Source: Thermosynechococcus vestitus BP-1 (GTDB lineage Bacteria > Cyanobacteriota > Cyanobacteriia > Thermosynechococcales > Thermosynechococcaceae). From it: a DNA stretch of 64,000 nt. The stretch covers positions 310,001-374,000 of the forward strand of contig NC_004113.1 in the NCBI RefSeq assembly GCF_000011345.1, read 5' to 3'. The notes under the pieces were generated by a model. The model ran no database searches. It was not told where the DNA came from and saw only the letters and a list, made by a program, of their open reading frames with translations. Below, one piece after another: positions 20,848 through 30,179 of this stretch. Within the stretch, counting starts at the first letter, position 1. Each line of letters begins with the position of its first letter. Position numbers and translations under genes: made by a program.

Positions 20848-21675
20848 ATGACACAGAGCAATGGTCCAAAGCGGACAGAGCCCTACACCATAGAAACTTG
20901 TCTGACGGATGTCCAAGCCAATCGCTTGCTGGATGAAGTCTTTGCCGCCCTGGAGACCAACCCCAATGAGCCCGAATCCCTCGCAGCGGTTTTAGAGCCT
21001 AAGCCTTCCCTCCCCGTCCCTTTTGAACCGACGACTCCCCCTTCGGAGCCTTCTCGCTGGCTGCACCGTCCAGAGCCGCCGCCAACATTTTCTTGGGGCG
21101 ATCGCTTTTTGATGGGGGTAGGCATTGCCTCCTTTGTCCTGGGGGTTGGCCTCTGGATCAGCCTGAATCGCCAACCGGTCGCAGTTGCCCCTGACCCTGG
21201 GGTGACCACAACCCCTAGCCCCGCCGACATGGCCTTCGCTGAGTATCTGCAAAGGTCCCTTCAACTCCTGAGCCAGCAGGCCGCCACCCCGACCCCTTCA
21301 CCCCCCGCGATCGCCAGCAATTCTATGCCCAGCCCCACCACCTCTGCGCCAACCGTTGAGCGCATCTACGTTCCCGTTTACCAAGCCCCCCCAACACCCA
21401 CGGTGACCCTGCCCAATTTACCAACGGTGACCCCCCCTGAGCCAACAGCAACCCCTGCGCCGCCGCCGGCGCCCCCTCAACATACCCTAGTTGGCATCCT
21501 CGAACTGGGGGATCGCTCAGTGGCGCTTTTTCAAAGCCATGGCCAAACGCTGCGCTTGAGTGTGGGCGATACAATTGGCAACGACGGCTGGCAACTGGTG
21601 CAGATTCAAAATCAGCGGGCCGTGCTACGACGTCAAGGGGAAGTGCGCTCCCTCACCGTCGGTCAAAGTTTTTAG
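20848..21675 (+). CDS. GspC/PilP-like single-pass membrane protein
   Basis: A 275-residue protein with a cytoplasmic proline-rich N-terminus, one membrane segment (about 90-108, FLMGVGIASFVLGVGLWISL), a long Pro/Thr/Ala linker and a small C-terminal beta domain: HTLVGILELGDRSVALFQSH, then LSVGDTIGNDGWQLVQIQN and LRRQGEVRSLTVGQSF. That module resembles the HR domain of type II secretion GspC and pilus protein PilP, which link inner-membrane machinery to an outer-membrane secretin. A role in pilus or secretion assembly is therefore plausible. The TIGR04376-like gene starts 13 bp after its stop. Confidence 0.7.
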   Translation: MTQSNGPKRTEPYTIETCLTDVQANRLLDEVFAALETNPNEPESLAAVLEPKPSLPVPFEPTTPPSEPSRWLHRPEPPPTFSWGDRFLMGVGIASFVLGVGLWISLNRQPVAVAPDPGVTTTPSPADMAFAEYLQRSLQLLSQQAATPTPSPPAIASNSMPSPTTSAPTVERIYVPVYQAPPTPTVTLPNLPTVTPPEPTATPAPPPAPPQHTLVGILELGDRSVALFQSHGQTLRLSVGDTIGNDGWQLVQIQNQRAVLRRQGEVRSLTVGQSF

Positions 21676-21688
21676 GGAGGGGGCAGCC

Positions 21689-22231
21689 ATGAGTTTTTTT
21701 CGGGACTTGAATGCATTCCTAGAGCAAAAACTCGAGGACTTTATCCGTGCCAATCCTCAGCTTGAACTGAATCTGCTGCTCCTTGAGCTAGACGATCAAG
21801 AACGGCAAACCCAAGAGCGCCTATTACGGTTGCAACAGGAAGTCAATACCTGTGAACAGCAGATTTTAGGCCTTGTTTCTGAGATTCGCCGCTGGCGCGA
21901 TCGCATCCAAACGGCGATGGCCGCTCAGCGCCCCGACCTGGTGGAATTGGCACAGCAACGGGAGGCTGAATTACGCCGACGTGGAGAGCAATTGTGGACC
22001 CAGCGGCTCAATGCCCTCCATCAAATTCCCCTTACCCAGCAACTTTTGCAAAAGATTCGCGATCGCCGTCAGGAAGTGATGAACCGCGTTCCTACTACCA
22101 GTGCACCGCCACCCCCGCCCCCACCCCCGCCGCGCATCAGCAGTGACCTCAATGATCCAATTGAAGCTGAGTTTCGTCGCCTGGAGCTGCAAACTGCCCT
22201 TGAGGAACTGAAACGCTCGATGGGGTTATAG
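21689..22231 (+). CDS. TIGR04376-like coiled-coil protein
   Basis: A 180-residue soluble protein starting [20 protein letters not shown], with long charged heptad-like helices (residues 25-130) and then a run of nine prolines before a final helix ([20 protein letters not shown]). The opening and overall layout match my memory of the cyanobacterial TIGR04376 family of unknown function. ATG 21689 is preceded by GGGAGGGGG, which fixes the start; the frame is open upstream but overlaps the previous gene. It lies 13 bp downstream of the GspC/PilP-like gene and is probably co-transcribed. Confidence 0.75.
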   Translation: MSFFRDLNAFLEQKLEDFIRANPQLELNLLLLELDDQERQTQERLLRLQQEVNTCEQQILGLVSEIRRWRDRIQTAMAAQRPDLVELAQQREAELRRRGEQLWTQRLNALHQIPLTQQLLQKIRDRRQEVMNRVPTTSAPPPPPPPPPRISSDLNDPIEAEFRRLELQTALEELKRSMGL

Positions 22232-22278
22232 GGCAACAGACGTGGGACAATCGAGAACGCGGTTTTATCAAATGTCCC

Positions 22279-23601
22279 ATGGCGGTTATTCAGATTACAT
22301 CCGACGACACTTGGCAGATTCAGGCCGATGGCCATCCCCTGCGGGGCACCCTCCAAGTACCGGGAGATAAATCCATTTCCCACCGTGCCCTGATGTTGGG
22401 GGCCATGGCAGAGGGCACCACCCAGATCACAGGATTGCTCGTGGGTGAAGATACCTGTAGTACCGCCTCCTGTTTCCGTGCCCTTGGTGCGGAGATTTCG
22501 CCTCTCAATGCCACGGCAGTAACGGTGCAAGGCTTGGGAATGGGCCGCCTTCAGGAGCCTGGGGATGTGATGAATGCCGGCAACTCCGGTACAACGATGC
22601 GGCTATTGTTGGGGGTATTGGCAGCGCAAACGGGTCGCTTTTTTACGCTGACTGGGGATGCCTCGTTGCGATCGCGACCGATGGCACGGGTTGTCACACC
22701 CCTCCTACAGATGGGTGCCCAGATTTGGGGCCGTCAACACCACAGTCGCGCTCCCCTGGCTATTTTGGGACAGCCCCTCGAGCCCATCACCTACTACAGT
22801 CCCATTGCCTCCGCTCAGGTAAAATCAGCGCTATTGCTGGCCGCCCTCCACACCGAAGGCACCACCCTTATTCGCGAACCCCACCGCTCGCGGGATCATA
22901 GTGAACGGATGCTTCAGGCCTTTGGGGCCCGTTTGAGCGTGGATGAGGCCACCTGTACAGTCAGTTTGGAAGGGCCGGCGGTCTTAAAGGGTCAGAAGGT
23001 CATTGTCCCTGGGGACATCAGTTCGGCTGCCTTTTGGTTGGTGGCAGCCTCCATTATCCCTGATTCAGAACTGCTGCTGACCAATGTGGGGGTCAACCCC
23101 ACCCGCACCGGTATTCTCGATGTTCTTTGGGCAATGGGAGCAGAGATTACCCTTGAAAATGAGCGGCTGGTTACGGGAGAACCGGTGGCAGATCTGCGGG
23201 TGCGATCGGCGAGGCTGAAGAGCACCCGTATTGGCGGTGAATTGATTCCTCGCTTGATTGATGAGATTCCCATTTTGGCCGTGGCGGCTGCCTTTGCCGA
23301 GGGGGTCACCGAAATTCGCGATGCCGCAGAACTGCGGGTAAAGGAGAGCGATCGCCTCAAGGCCGTGGCCACAGAATTGCAAAAAATGGGCGCTAAGGTC
23401 ACTGAACTCAGTGATGGCCTCGATATTCAAGGGGGCGGGCCCTTGCAAGGGACCCATTTGGAAACCTACGGCGATCATCGGATGGCCATGAGTCTGGCGA
23501 TCGCTGCCCTCAATGCCAAGGGAACCAGTGAAATTCACAACGCCAGTGCAGCAGCCGTCTCCTATCCAGAATTTGTAACAGTTCTGCAACAAATTGCTTG
23601 A
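22279..23601 (+). CDS. aroA: 3-phosphoshikimate 1-carboxyvinyltransferase (EPSP synthase)
   Basis: Joins shikimate 3-phosphate and phosphoenolpyruvate in the shikimate pathway. The 440 residues include the substrate-binding motifs [16 protein letters not shown] and [17 protein letters not shown], the arginine-rich PEP site [20 protein letters not shown], and [16 protein letters not shown] near the C-terminus. The NSGTT form of the glycine loop is the variant I associate with class II enzymes. It starts at ATG 22279, 47 bp after the TIGR04376-like gene. aroF, another gene of the pathway, lies at 41.4 kb but is not linked. Confidence 0.96.
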   Translation: MAVIQITSDDTWQIQADGHPLRGTLQVPGDKSISHRALMLGAMAEGTTQITGLLVGEDTCSTASCFRALGAEISPLNATAVTVQGLGMGRLQEPGDVMNAGNSGTTMRLLLGVLAAQTGRFFTLTGDASLRSRPMARVVTPLLQMGAQIWGRQHHSRAPLAILGQPLEPITYYSPIASAQVKSALLLAALHTEGTTLIREPHRSRDHSERMLQAFGARLSVDEATCTVSLEGPAVLKGQKVIVPGDISSAAFWLVAASIIPDSELLLTNVGVNPTRTGILDVLWAMGAEITLENERLVTGEPVADLRVRSARLKSTRIGGELIPRLIDEIPILAVAAAFAEGVTEIRDAAELRVKESDRLKAVATELQKMGAKVTELSDGLDIQGGGPLQGTHLETYGDHRMAMSLAIAALNAKGTSEIHNASAAAVSYPEFVTVLQQIA

Positions 23602-23913
23602 TAGCACAAAAATCCCAGTAATTCTTGGGCGACGTTCACTCAACACTAAACGCTGTATGCTAGCATCAAATAAATTGTTTTGGCGTCACCATCGGGGCTG
23701 GCCCGATGTTGAACTCTGCCTACCCCTGGGTAGTGGCGTCTTGGTGTTCCCGGCAATCCCTCGACTCAACTGAGCGCCGAAATGATACACAGTCAATAAA
23801 ATACGGTACCATAATTTTACCTCTACCCTAGGAGCACTGCTGCCTTTAACCTAGGCTTCGGAAACTTCCCTGACTCTCTGTTTTGATTCAAAAAAAGGTT
23901 GAGTTTGTTCATT
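23602..23913. ncRNA. Structured intergenic region, possible small RNA or leader
   Basis: 312 bp without an ORF between aroA and the MerR-type gene. Two strong hairpins lie close together: CATCGGG (23690-23696) with CCCGATG (23702-23708), and CTACCC (23720-23725) with GGGTAG (23728-23733). The word GGCGTC occurs just before the first and just after the second. Neither hairpin is followed by a T tract, so a simple terminator is unlikely. AT-rich sequence at 23795-23820 may be the promoter of the next gene. No Rfam family was recognised by eye. Confidence 0.25.
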
Positions 23914-24549
23914 ATGGCAACAATTCAAGACTTTGTTCATGTTCAGGATCAATGGTCATTAGATGAGTTGGTGGAAATCGCCAACGAACTCTTGCCCCAG
24001 CACCTCCCCCAGGAGGACTCCAAAAACCGTGTTTTGGAAGAGGTCAACCCGCGGCTGGTGCGCCATTACACCTCCTGCAAATTGATTGACCGTCCTGCTC
24101 GCATTGGCCGCGAAGGTCGCTACGGCTATCGCCACCTTGTGCAATTGCTGGTGGTGCGACGGCTGTTGATGGAGGGCTATACCGCAGGTGCCATTTACAA
24201 ACTGGTGTATCGCATGAGCACCCCAGAACTGCGGGCCCTCCTTGAGCAGGGGGTTCATCTTCAGTTGAATCCCCCCCCGATCAACCCAGCTTTGGCCTTT
24301 TTGCAGCAGGTACAGGAGCGCTCCGAGCATCGCTATGGGGAGCCCATGCGCGTCAGCCCCCCTATCAGCCGTCGCGAGGTACCGCCCCCGAGCCATTCAC
24401 CGCAACCCGAGTCTTGGAAGCGCATTGAGGTGGCCCCCGGCTTTGAAGTTCATATTCGCGATGACTTTAACTTTCCCCAAATCAATCGCGATCAGGAAGC
24501 CCTGGTGAAGCAACTGGTGCAATTGCTCTCTAGCTATACCCAGCGCTAA
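23914..24549 (+). CDS. MerR-type HTH protein
   Basis: A 211-residue protein starting MATIQDFVHVQDQWSLDELV. Residues about 15-90 resemble a MerR winged helix: NPRLVRHYTSCKLIDRP followed by YGYRHLVQLLVVRRLLMEGY, the usual wing and helix region. The C-terminal part (about 95-211) is proline-rich and then forms a short domain (VAPGFEVHIRDDFNFPQIN) ending in a helix. No metal-binding cysteine pair typical of MerR/CueR is present, so a different ligand or protein partner is likely. I chose ATG 23914 over an upstream TTG at 23899. Target genes unknown. Confidence 0.72.
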   Translation: MATIQDFVHVQDQWSLDELVEIANELLPQHLPQEDSKNRVLEEVNPRLVRHYTSCKLIDRPARIGREGRYGYRHLVQLLVVRRLLMEGYTAGAIYKLVYRMSTPELRALLEQGVHLQLNPPPINPALAFLQQVQERSEHRYGEPMRVSPPISRREVPPPSHSPQPESWKRIEVAPGFEVHIRDDFNFPQINRDQEALVKQLVQLLSSYTQR

Positions 24550-24619
24550 CGGAGAGCGTTCACTGAGACGAAATATCCTGGGTCGCGGTGAGCCCGCCGG
24601 CGATCGCTATAATAGCGCC

Positions 24620-25810
24620 ATGGAAGGATGCCTCAACGATACGGATATTTACACGCTGTGCCAAACCCTTGCCCTTGGCCAGCGCACCGGGGAACTATAC
24701 CTCGAAGATGATGCCGGTCGTACGTGGCTTCTCTTTTTGAATCATGGTTATTTGGTTTACATTGCCGATCGCCACAGCCACAGCTTAGAGCGGTTGCAGG
24801 ATCTGCTCTATGGACAGGGCATTCCTTGGCCGAGCCCCGATAGCCTCATCGAAAGTAAAGCCGGTGCCAGTTGGGTGGAATACGAATGCCTGTGGTGGCT
24901 CCTTGATCACTGCAAGCTCAGTCAAATCCATAGCGTGTGGCGTGCTCTGCTGCGGGAGAGTCTCTTTGACGTTGTTAGCCTCAATCGCGCCTGGTTCAAG
25001 TTTTATAGTGCGAGTCCCCTCACTCCCCAATGGCACAACCTCTCCCTAACGGCGCTGCTGAATGACAGCCTGAGTCATCTGCGGGAATGGAAAAAACTGC
25101 ATCCAGAATTGCGTTCCCTGGATCAATCCCTTCAACTGACGGATATTAAACCCACCGGTAACGACCCAGCGGATCAGTGGTTTCGTCAACTGGAGCCCTT
25201 CGTGCGCGAGCCAATCACCTTGCGCCGCCTGAGTCGACAACTGGGACGCGATGCCGTGACTGTGGGCAAACTCCTGCTGCCCTATCTCCATCAAGGGTAC
25301 TTACAAGTCAGTTCTTGGGCAACCAATGGCCACACCCGTACATTTCCACCCTCTTCTTGGCGGCAGTCGCCCCGGGTCGTGTGTGTGGATGATGCCGCCA
25401 CCGTGCGCCAAGTGGTTGAGTCCACTCTGCAGGCGGCAGGTTATGAGGCCACGGCGATCGCCCACCCGCTGACCGCCTTGAGTCTCATTTTCCAACTCAA
25501 CCCCGATCTGATTTTCCTCGATATTGCCATGCCCGAATTGGATGGCTACGAATTTTGCACCCTCCTGCGGCACACGCCTCGCTTCCGCTATACGCCCATT
25601 ATTATGCTGACTAGCCTCGTCGGTTGGAGCGATCGCCTGCGAGCCAAGGTGGCTGGTGCCACCGATTACCTCAGTAAGCCCTTTTCAACCCAAGAATTAT
25701 TAACAATTACGCATCATTACATTGGCGCCGCCCCGCCTGTAACCTCCTTAACAGACGAGTACTTTGGCGACGTGCTAGAAGCAGAGTCAGGCCTCGAGAC
25801 CTCCCGTTAA
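24620..25810 (+). CDS. pilG: PatA/PilG-type response regulator (DUF4388-like N-terminus plus REC)
   Basis: First gene of a pilus-type chemotaxis operon. The 396-residue protein has an N-terminal DUF4388-like domain (about 1-110, LALGQRTGELYLEDDAGRTW), a helical middle domain and a C-terminal receiver (about 255-375): PRVVCVDDAATVRQVVESTL, phospho-acceptor Asp in LIFLDIAMPELDGYE, Thr in IIMLTSLVG and Lys in YLSKPFSTQELL. The same layout is found in Synechocystis slr1041 (PilG) and Anabaena PatA. pilH follows after 86 bp. It likely passes the chemosensory signal to the pilus motor; the output mechanism is not known from sequence. Confidence 0.85.
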   Translation: MEGCLNDTDIYTLCQTLALGQRTGELYLEDDAGRTWLLFLNHGYLVYIADRHSHSLERLQDLLYGQGIPWPSPDSLIESKAGASWVEYECLWWLLDHCKLSQIHSVWRALLRESLFDVVSLNRAWFKFYSASPLTPQWHNLSLTALLNDSLSHLREWKKLHPELRSLDQSLQLTDIKPTGNDPADQWFRQLEPFVREPITLRRLSRQLGRDAVTVGKLLLPYLHQGYLQVSSWATNGHTRTFPPSSWRQSPRVVCVDDAATVRQVVESTLQAAGYEATAIAHPLTALSLIFQLNPDLIFLDIAMPELDGYEFCTLLRHTPRFRYTPIIMLTSLVGWSDRLRAKVAGATDYLSKPFSTQELLTITHHYIGAAPPVTSLTDEYFGDVLEAESGLETSR

Positions 25811-25896
25811 CCCCCCCAGGTGAACTGTTATGAAGCTGTCATACTCTTGGGCTTTTAGAATATAAAGCAAAACCTTAATTCTACGTGTAACCCCCT

Positions 25897-26262
25897 ATGA
25901 CCAAAGTCTTAGTTGTCGAAGATAGTCCACCCCAGCGGGAAATGATTAGCGAATTGCTGGCAAAAACAGGCTTTGAGGTGACGGTTGCCACCGATGGGGT
26001 GGAGGCAATGGAGCAATTGCAGCAGAGTACCCCAGATGTGGTTGTCCTCGACATTGTCATGCCCCGTATGAATGGGTATGAAGTCTGCCGCCAAATTAAG
26101 TCCGACCCTCGCACCCAATCCATTCCCGTGGTTATGTGTAGCTCCAAAGGTGAGGAGTTTGATCGCTATTGGGGCATGAAACAGGGGGCTGATGCGTACA
26201 TTACCAAGCCCTTTGATCCCAAAGAACTCGTTGGCACCATCAAGCAACTCTTGCGAGGCTAA
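25897..26262 (+). CDS. pilH: CheY-like single-domain response regulator
   Basis: A 121-residue receiver without an output domain. Acidic pocket residues in VLVVEDSPPQRE, phospho-acceptor D52 in VVVLDIVMPRMNGYE, the switch region PVVMCSSKGEEFD and Lys in YITKPFDPKEL are all present. By analogy with PilH/CheY it receives phosphate from PilL and controls pilus extension or retraction or acts as a phosphate sink. pilI starts 5 bp after its stop. Confidence 0.9.
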   Translation: MTKVLVVEDSPPQREMISELLAKTGFEVTVATDGVEAMEQLQQSTPDVVVLDIVMPRMNGYEVCRQIKSDPRTQSIPVVMCSSKGEEFDRYWGMKQGADAYITKPFDPKELVGTIKQLLRG

Positions 26263-26267
26263 AACAG

Positions 26268-26798
26268 ATGTTTAGTAGCTCAGATCTACTGGCCACCAAT
26301 GCTCCCATCGAAAGTGGCAGTATCGATGACCTTAGAACTCCCGAGGGAGATTTACATATCCTCTTTACAATTCCTAGCGGTGATACCTTGGCGCTACCGG
26401 CTATTGGGGTGCGTGAAGTCGTGGCCGTGAGTCCCGATCGCATTACCCCAGTGCCCAATACCTCCAATCTCCTCCTGGGGATTTTGAACTTGCGGGGCCA
26501 GGTGATTTGGGTAGCGGATACGGGTAAGTTTCTCGGGGACGACACCCCCTTGAATACCGATCGCTCTGAGCTATCGATTATTGCCATTGAGGATGATGAG
26601 TCAATGGTAGGGCTAGCCGTTCATCAGGTTCGGGGCATGGAGTGGCTCAACAATGACACCATTAAGCCTGCCACCCATGTCAGCGATCAGATGGCCCCCT
26701 TCGTGCGTGGCGAGTGGGTCTTTGATGGGGAGCAACAGGACATCGTAAAGCTTTTGGATCCCCTCGCCATTTTACGGAGTGCTCGCTGGGGACTCTAA
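26268..26798 (+). CDS. pilI: CheW-like adaptor
   Basis: A 176-residue protein with one CheW domain (about 25-170): LHILFTIPSGDTLALPAIGV, ISPVPN-type strand as DRITPVPNTSNLLLGILNLR, GQVIWVADTGKFLG, then VHQVRGMEWLNNDTIKP. CheW proteins bridge the receptor PilJ and kinase PilL in a signalling array. It is 5 bp after pilH and 198 bp before pilJ. Confidence 0.9.
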   Translation: MFSSSDLLATNAPIESGSIDDLRTPEGDLHILFTIPSGDTLALPAIGVREVVAVSPDRITPVPNTSNLLLGILNLRGQVIWVADTGKFLGDDTPLNTDRSELSIIAIEDDESMVGLAVHQVRGMEWLNNDTIKPATHVSDQMAPFVRGEWVFDGEQQDIVKLLDPLAILRSARWGL

Positions 26799-26996
26799 AC
26801 TAGAAAACGTAGAATCTCAACCGAGACTCGCGCTCAAGCCTCACCGTGGAACTCATCAAAACCAGTCACTTTAGGAAAATTAACACACCCATGATATCTT
26901 TCCCAGGGATTGGCGCATACTTTGTAATTAAAGGTTCCTTGATTTCGTTCTGACACTTATCTGCCTCTTTTGATCCTCCATTCTGGGAGTAAGCCC
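26799..26996 (+). promoter_or_regulatory. 198-bp gap between pilI and pilJ
   Basis: The largest gap inside the chemotaxis operon; it may hold a secondary promoter for pilJ-pilL. GGGAG at 26985-26989 is the ribosome-binding site for ATG 26997. No clear hairpin terminator is visible. Confidence 0.3.
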
Positions 26997-29900
26997 ATGG
27001 CATCCAGCAGCACCCAACACACCCAAGAATATCAAAAAGCGGTTGCCGCTTATGTACAAGGCAACTACGAAGAAGCGGCAAAAATCACTGATCAATTAGT
27101 GGGTACCCGACCGGGCGATCCAAACCTACGGCTGCTGCGGGGGCACATTTACTGCTGCCAACAACGTTACAGCGAGGCTCAAGAGCAGTACCATGCGGTT
27201 CTCAATGCCACAACTGATCCAGAATTGATTAATTTGGCCAACGAGAGCCTTGCCAAGATTAGGGATTTGATTCCTGCTGCTGAACCTGCCAGGCACGGGG
27301 GCGAAGAATACGCCACCCCCCTGCAAGGAGATGACACCCAGCTTCAGGGGGACAATACCTTTTTGCAAACGACCCCACCCATTGGGGAACCTCAAGCCAC
27401 AAGCCCCTCAGAGGAATTGAGTCTTGAGCACTTTGAGGACTTTGGCAGCGATCTAGGGACGCGTAACCCCTTTGACGATCTCGAGGTTGCTGGCATTGAG
27501 GAAGAGTTTGGCGCCAGTTTAGAACAGGTTACCTTTAATCCCTTCGACGAAGATGCAGCGGTTCAGGATCCCTTTAGCAGTTTTTCGGCTGACCCCTTGG
27601 AAGAGCCAGTCGCAGACATTCCAGAAATTCCCATTGGTGAATCGGTGCAGCCTCTAGGGGTTGAAGCCACTGGAGATGATGATATCACGATGCTCATGGG
27701 AAGTTCTCCTTTGACCCGGTCCGCACCACCCAGCCCTAGTCCTACTTTTGATGGTGAGGCAGCAGCAAGTACGGCGGATCCTTTTCAAGAAATGACGCCG
27801 CCCTCCCTAGAAACATTTGATAATCCCTTTGCTGCTGAAGTAGCCGTCTCTGAAGAGAGCCCCTTTGGGGGGCTGACAGAATCGGGAGCAGCCAATGCTT
27901 CTGAAGAGAGTCTTTTTCCAGCTTTTGAGGACTCTCCAGCAGTCAATATCTCGGCAGAAAGTCTCTTTGGTGAGATTGAGGAAGCCCCAGCAGCTAGCAT
28001 TTCTGAGGAGAGCCCCTTGCCAAATCTCAGGGAATCCCCTCAGGCCAATGTTCCTGAAGTCTCCACCTCTGCCGCTGGTATCAGTGATTTGTTCACTAAT
28101 GAAGAACCAGACGCCATTGAGTTGTTGCCGCAGCCGGAATTAAGTTCTTCTGATGCTGCCGAGGAAGAAGATGATCTCTTTGGGGACTTCCTAGCGTCCC
28201 TTGATGAAGCTCCAGAGAGTGCGGCACAGCCCCTGTCTCCTCAGGCCTTTGATCCCGCTACCTTTGAGGATGAGCAAACGATCGCTATGTCTGAGTTTCC
28301 TGCACCTGAAGCCCTGAGGGGGCCGGCAGGATCAGCGATCCCTGAAGGGGAAGCTAGCGCTAGCGGTGCTGAACCTGTTGAATCCATTGCCGGCTTTGAT
28401 CTAGAAGATCTTTCCTTTGGCAGTGCAGATCTTGGCGATGCTGGATTTGATGATGAAATGACCATTGCCCATCCCCAAGGCCATGGCATGGGTGCCGCTG
28501 GCTCAGAGGCCACAGTGATGACCGATGCTGGTACTGAGACCTTTGCGGTTTTACCGGATGAATTTGATCTGAGCCAGCAAAGTCTTGAGGAGTTGGCTGA
28601 TTTTAACCTCGATCCCAGTCAAAGCACAAGTCGTGCTGAAGCACCTGCCTCCAAAGAAAAGCAGCATCTCTCAACCTTTACTGAGCAAGTGTCGGTTGCC
28701 GCTCTCGCTGCCTCACCGCCTACGGCTTCACCCGCGGTTGAGACCAGAGCAACCTCTACCCCAGCAGCACCCACCGGCTCCCTAGAGCAACAAACCATTA
28801 CCTCAGCGGTGTTAACAGGTATTTGTTCGGCCTTAGCCGCCGGAGCTGTCAGTGTGGGTTTTCGCACACCGTTGCCTGTTCCTGTCATCAGTACTGTTGC
28901 TACCGGTCTGATTGCCGGTGGGGCAGCCTATGGCCTAGGACGGCGCAGTGTCAGTCGCATCAAACACTTCTGTACAGATTTGCAGGCTCAGTGTAACGCC
29001 GTGATTGCCGGTGACATGACAGCCCGAATGCCTGTGGGCAGTGATGACGAGCTAGGACTTCTCGCCCAAAGCTTTAACCAGATGACCGACACAATCCAGC
29101 AAATTACCGCTGAAGCTCAGAAAAAAGCTGAGGAAATCGAGCGGCAGCGGGATGATTTGCAGCGCCAAGTGATCCGACTCCTGGATGATGTGGAGGGTGC
29201 AGCCCGCGGGGACCTGACCGTACAGGCGGAAGTGACGGCGGACGTACTGGGAGCAGTGGCGGACTCCTTTAACCTAACCATTCACAACCTGCGGACGATT
29301 GTGCAACAGGTGAAAATTGCTGCCCAGCAGGTGAGTCGTGGTGCCGCAGAAAACGAAACCTTTGCCCGCAGTCTCTCAGCAGATGCCCTGCGGCAAGCGG
29401 AGGAGCTAGCCGTCACCCTCAACTCGGTGCAGATGATGACCAATGCCATTCAGCGGGTGGCCGAAAGTGCCCAGGAAGCCAATGAGGTGGCCCGCAATGC
29501 CTCAGAAACAGCCCTCCGTGGTGGTGAGGCGGTGGAGCGCACGGTGGCGGGTATTTTGCAGATTCGGGAAACGGTAGCGGAGACCACCCGCAAGGTGAAG
29601 CGGCTAGCGGAATCTTCCCAAGAAATCGCCAAGATTGTGGGTGTGATCTCGTCGATCGCCAACCGCACAAACCTGTTGGCGCTAAACGCCAGTATTGAGG
29701 CCGCGCGGGCCGGGGAAGCAGGTCGGGGGTTTGCGGTGGTGGCCGATGAGGTGCGGCAACTGGCAGACCGAGCAGCTAAAGCTTCGAAGGAAATTGAGCA
29801 AATTGTCTTGCAAATTCAAAGCGAAACTGGCGCGGTAATGACCGCTATGGAAGAAGGAACGCAGCAGGTGATTGAGGGGACGAAGCGGGCAGAGCAGGCC

Positions 29901-30161
29901 AAGCACGCCCTTGAGGACATCATCCAAGTGTCGTCGCAAATTGATACCCTGGTGCGCTCGATTACCAACGCCACGGTGGAACAAACCGAATCAGCGCGAG
30001 CAATGGCTCAGGTGATGCAATCCATTGAGTTGACAGCGCAGGCCACTTCTCAGGAGGCACAGCGGGTGTCCGACTCATTGCAAGGTCTAGTGAGTGTGGC
30101 ACGCAACTTGCAGGCATCGGTGGAACGGTTCCGTGTTGAAAATACTGAAGATCAAGCCTAA
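26997..30161 (+). CDS. pilJ: PilJ-type methyl-accepting chemotaxis protein with TPR and acidic repeats
   Basis: Receptor of 1054 residues. Residues about 5-110 look like TPR helices ([20 protein letters not shown]), then come some 450 acidic, disordered residues including four 17-residue repeats, a hydrophobic segment or pair (about 600-650, [18 protein letters not shown]), HAMP-like regions and a long methyl-accepting coiled coil whose hairpin tip is [20 protein letters not shown]. There is no GAF or other photosensory domain, unlike PixJ-type receptors, and no periplasmic sensor domain. Synechocystis slr1044 has a comparable layout and is needed for pilus formation. GGGAG seven bases upstream supports ATG 26997. 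Confidence 0.88.
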   Translation: MASSSTQHTQEYQKAVAAYVQGNYEEAAKITDQLVGTRPGDPNLRLLRGHIYCCQQRYSEAQEQYHAVLNATTDPELINLANESLAKIRDLIPAAEPARHGGEEYATPLQGDDTQLQGDNTFLQTTPPIGEPQATSPSEELSLEHFEDFGSDLGTRNPFDDLEVAGIEEEFGASLEQVTFNPFDEDAAVQDPFSSFSADPLEEPVADIPEIPIGESVQPLGVEATGDDDITMLMGSSPLTRSAPPSPSPTFDGEAAASTADPFQEMTPPSLETFDNPFAAEVAVSEESPFGGLTESGAANASEESLFPAFEDSPAVNISAESLFGEIEEAPAASISEESPLPNLRESPQANVPEVSTSAAGISDLFTNEEPDAIELLPQPELSSSDAAEEEDDLFGDFLASLDEAPESAAQPLSPQAFDPATFEDEQTIAMSEFPAPEALRGPAGSAIPEGEASASGAEPVESIAGFDLEDLSFGSADLGDAGFDDEMTIAHPQGHGMGAAGSEATVMTDAGTETFAVLPDEFDLSQQSLEELADFNLDPSQSTSRAEAPASKEKQHLSTFTEQVSVAALAASPPTASPAVETRATSTPAAPTGSLEQQTITSAVLTGICSALAAGAVSVGFRTPLPVPVISTVATGLIAGGAAYGLGRRSVSRIKHFCTDLQAQCNAVIAGDMTARMPVGSDDELGLLAQSFNQMTDTIQQITAEAQKKAEEIERQRDDLQRQVIRLLDDVEGAARGDLTVQAEVTADVLGAVADSFNLTIHNLRTIVQQVKIAAQQVSRGAAENETFARSLSADALRQAEELAVTLNSVQMMTNAIQRVAESAQEANEVARNASETALRGGEAVERTVAGILQIRETVAETTRKVKRLAESSQEIAKIVGVISSIANRTNLLALNASIEAARAGEAGRGFAVVADEVRQLADRAAKASKEIEQIVLQIQSETGAVMTAMEEGTQQVIEGTKRAEQAKHALEDIIQVSSQIDTLVRSITNATVEQTESARAMAQVMQSIELTAQATSQEAQRVSDSLQGLVSVARNLQASVERFRVENTEDQA
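27852..28055 (+). repeat. Four 51-bp in-frame repeats in pilJ
   Basis: Encodes four consecutive 17-residue units: [51 protein letters not shown] and [17 protein letters not shown]. The E-x-S-[PL]-[FL] start and the S/A-rich end are kept while the centre varies. The units are acidic and probably disordered. Confidence 0.8.
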
Positions 30162-30179
30162 GCAATCCGGGAGGGGGCT

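Noticed and set aside
27852-28055. Tandem repeats as a CRISPR array
   Set aside because: The units are in frame, coding and diverged, without spacer organisation.
26997-30161. Photoreceptor-type PixJ with GAF domains
   Set aside because: No GAF or chromophore-binding Cys motif appears; the N-terminus is TPR-like and acidic.
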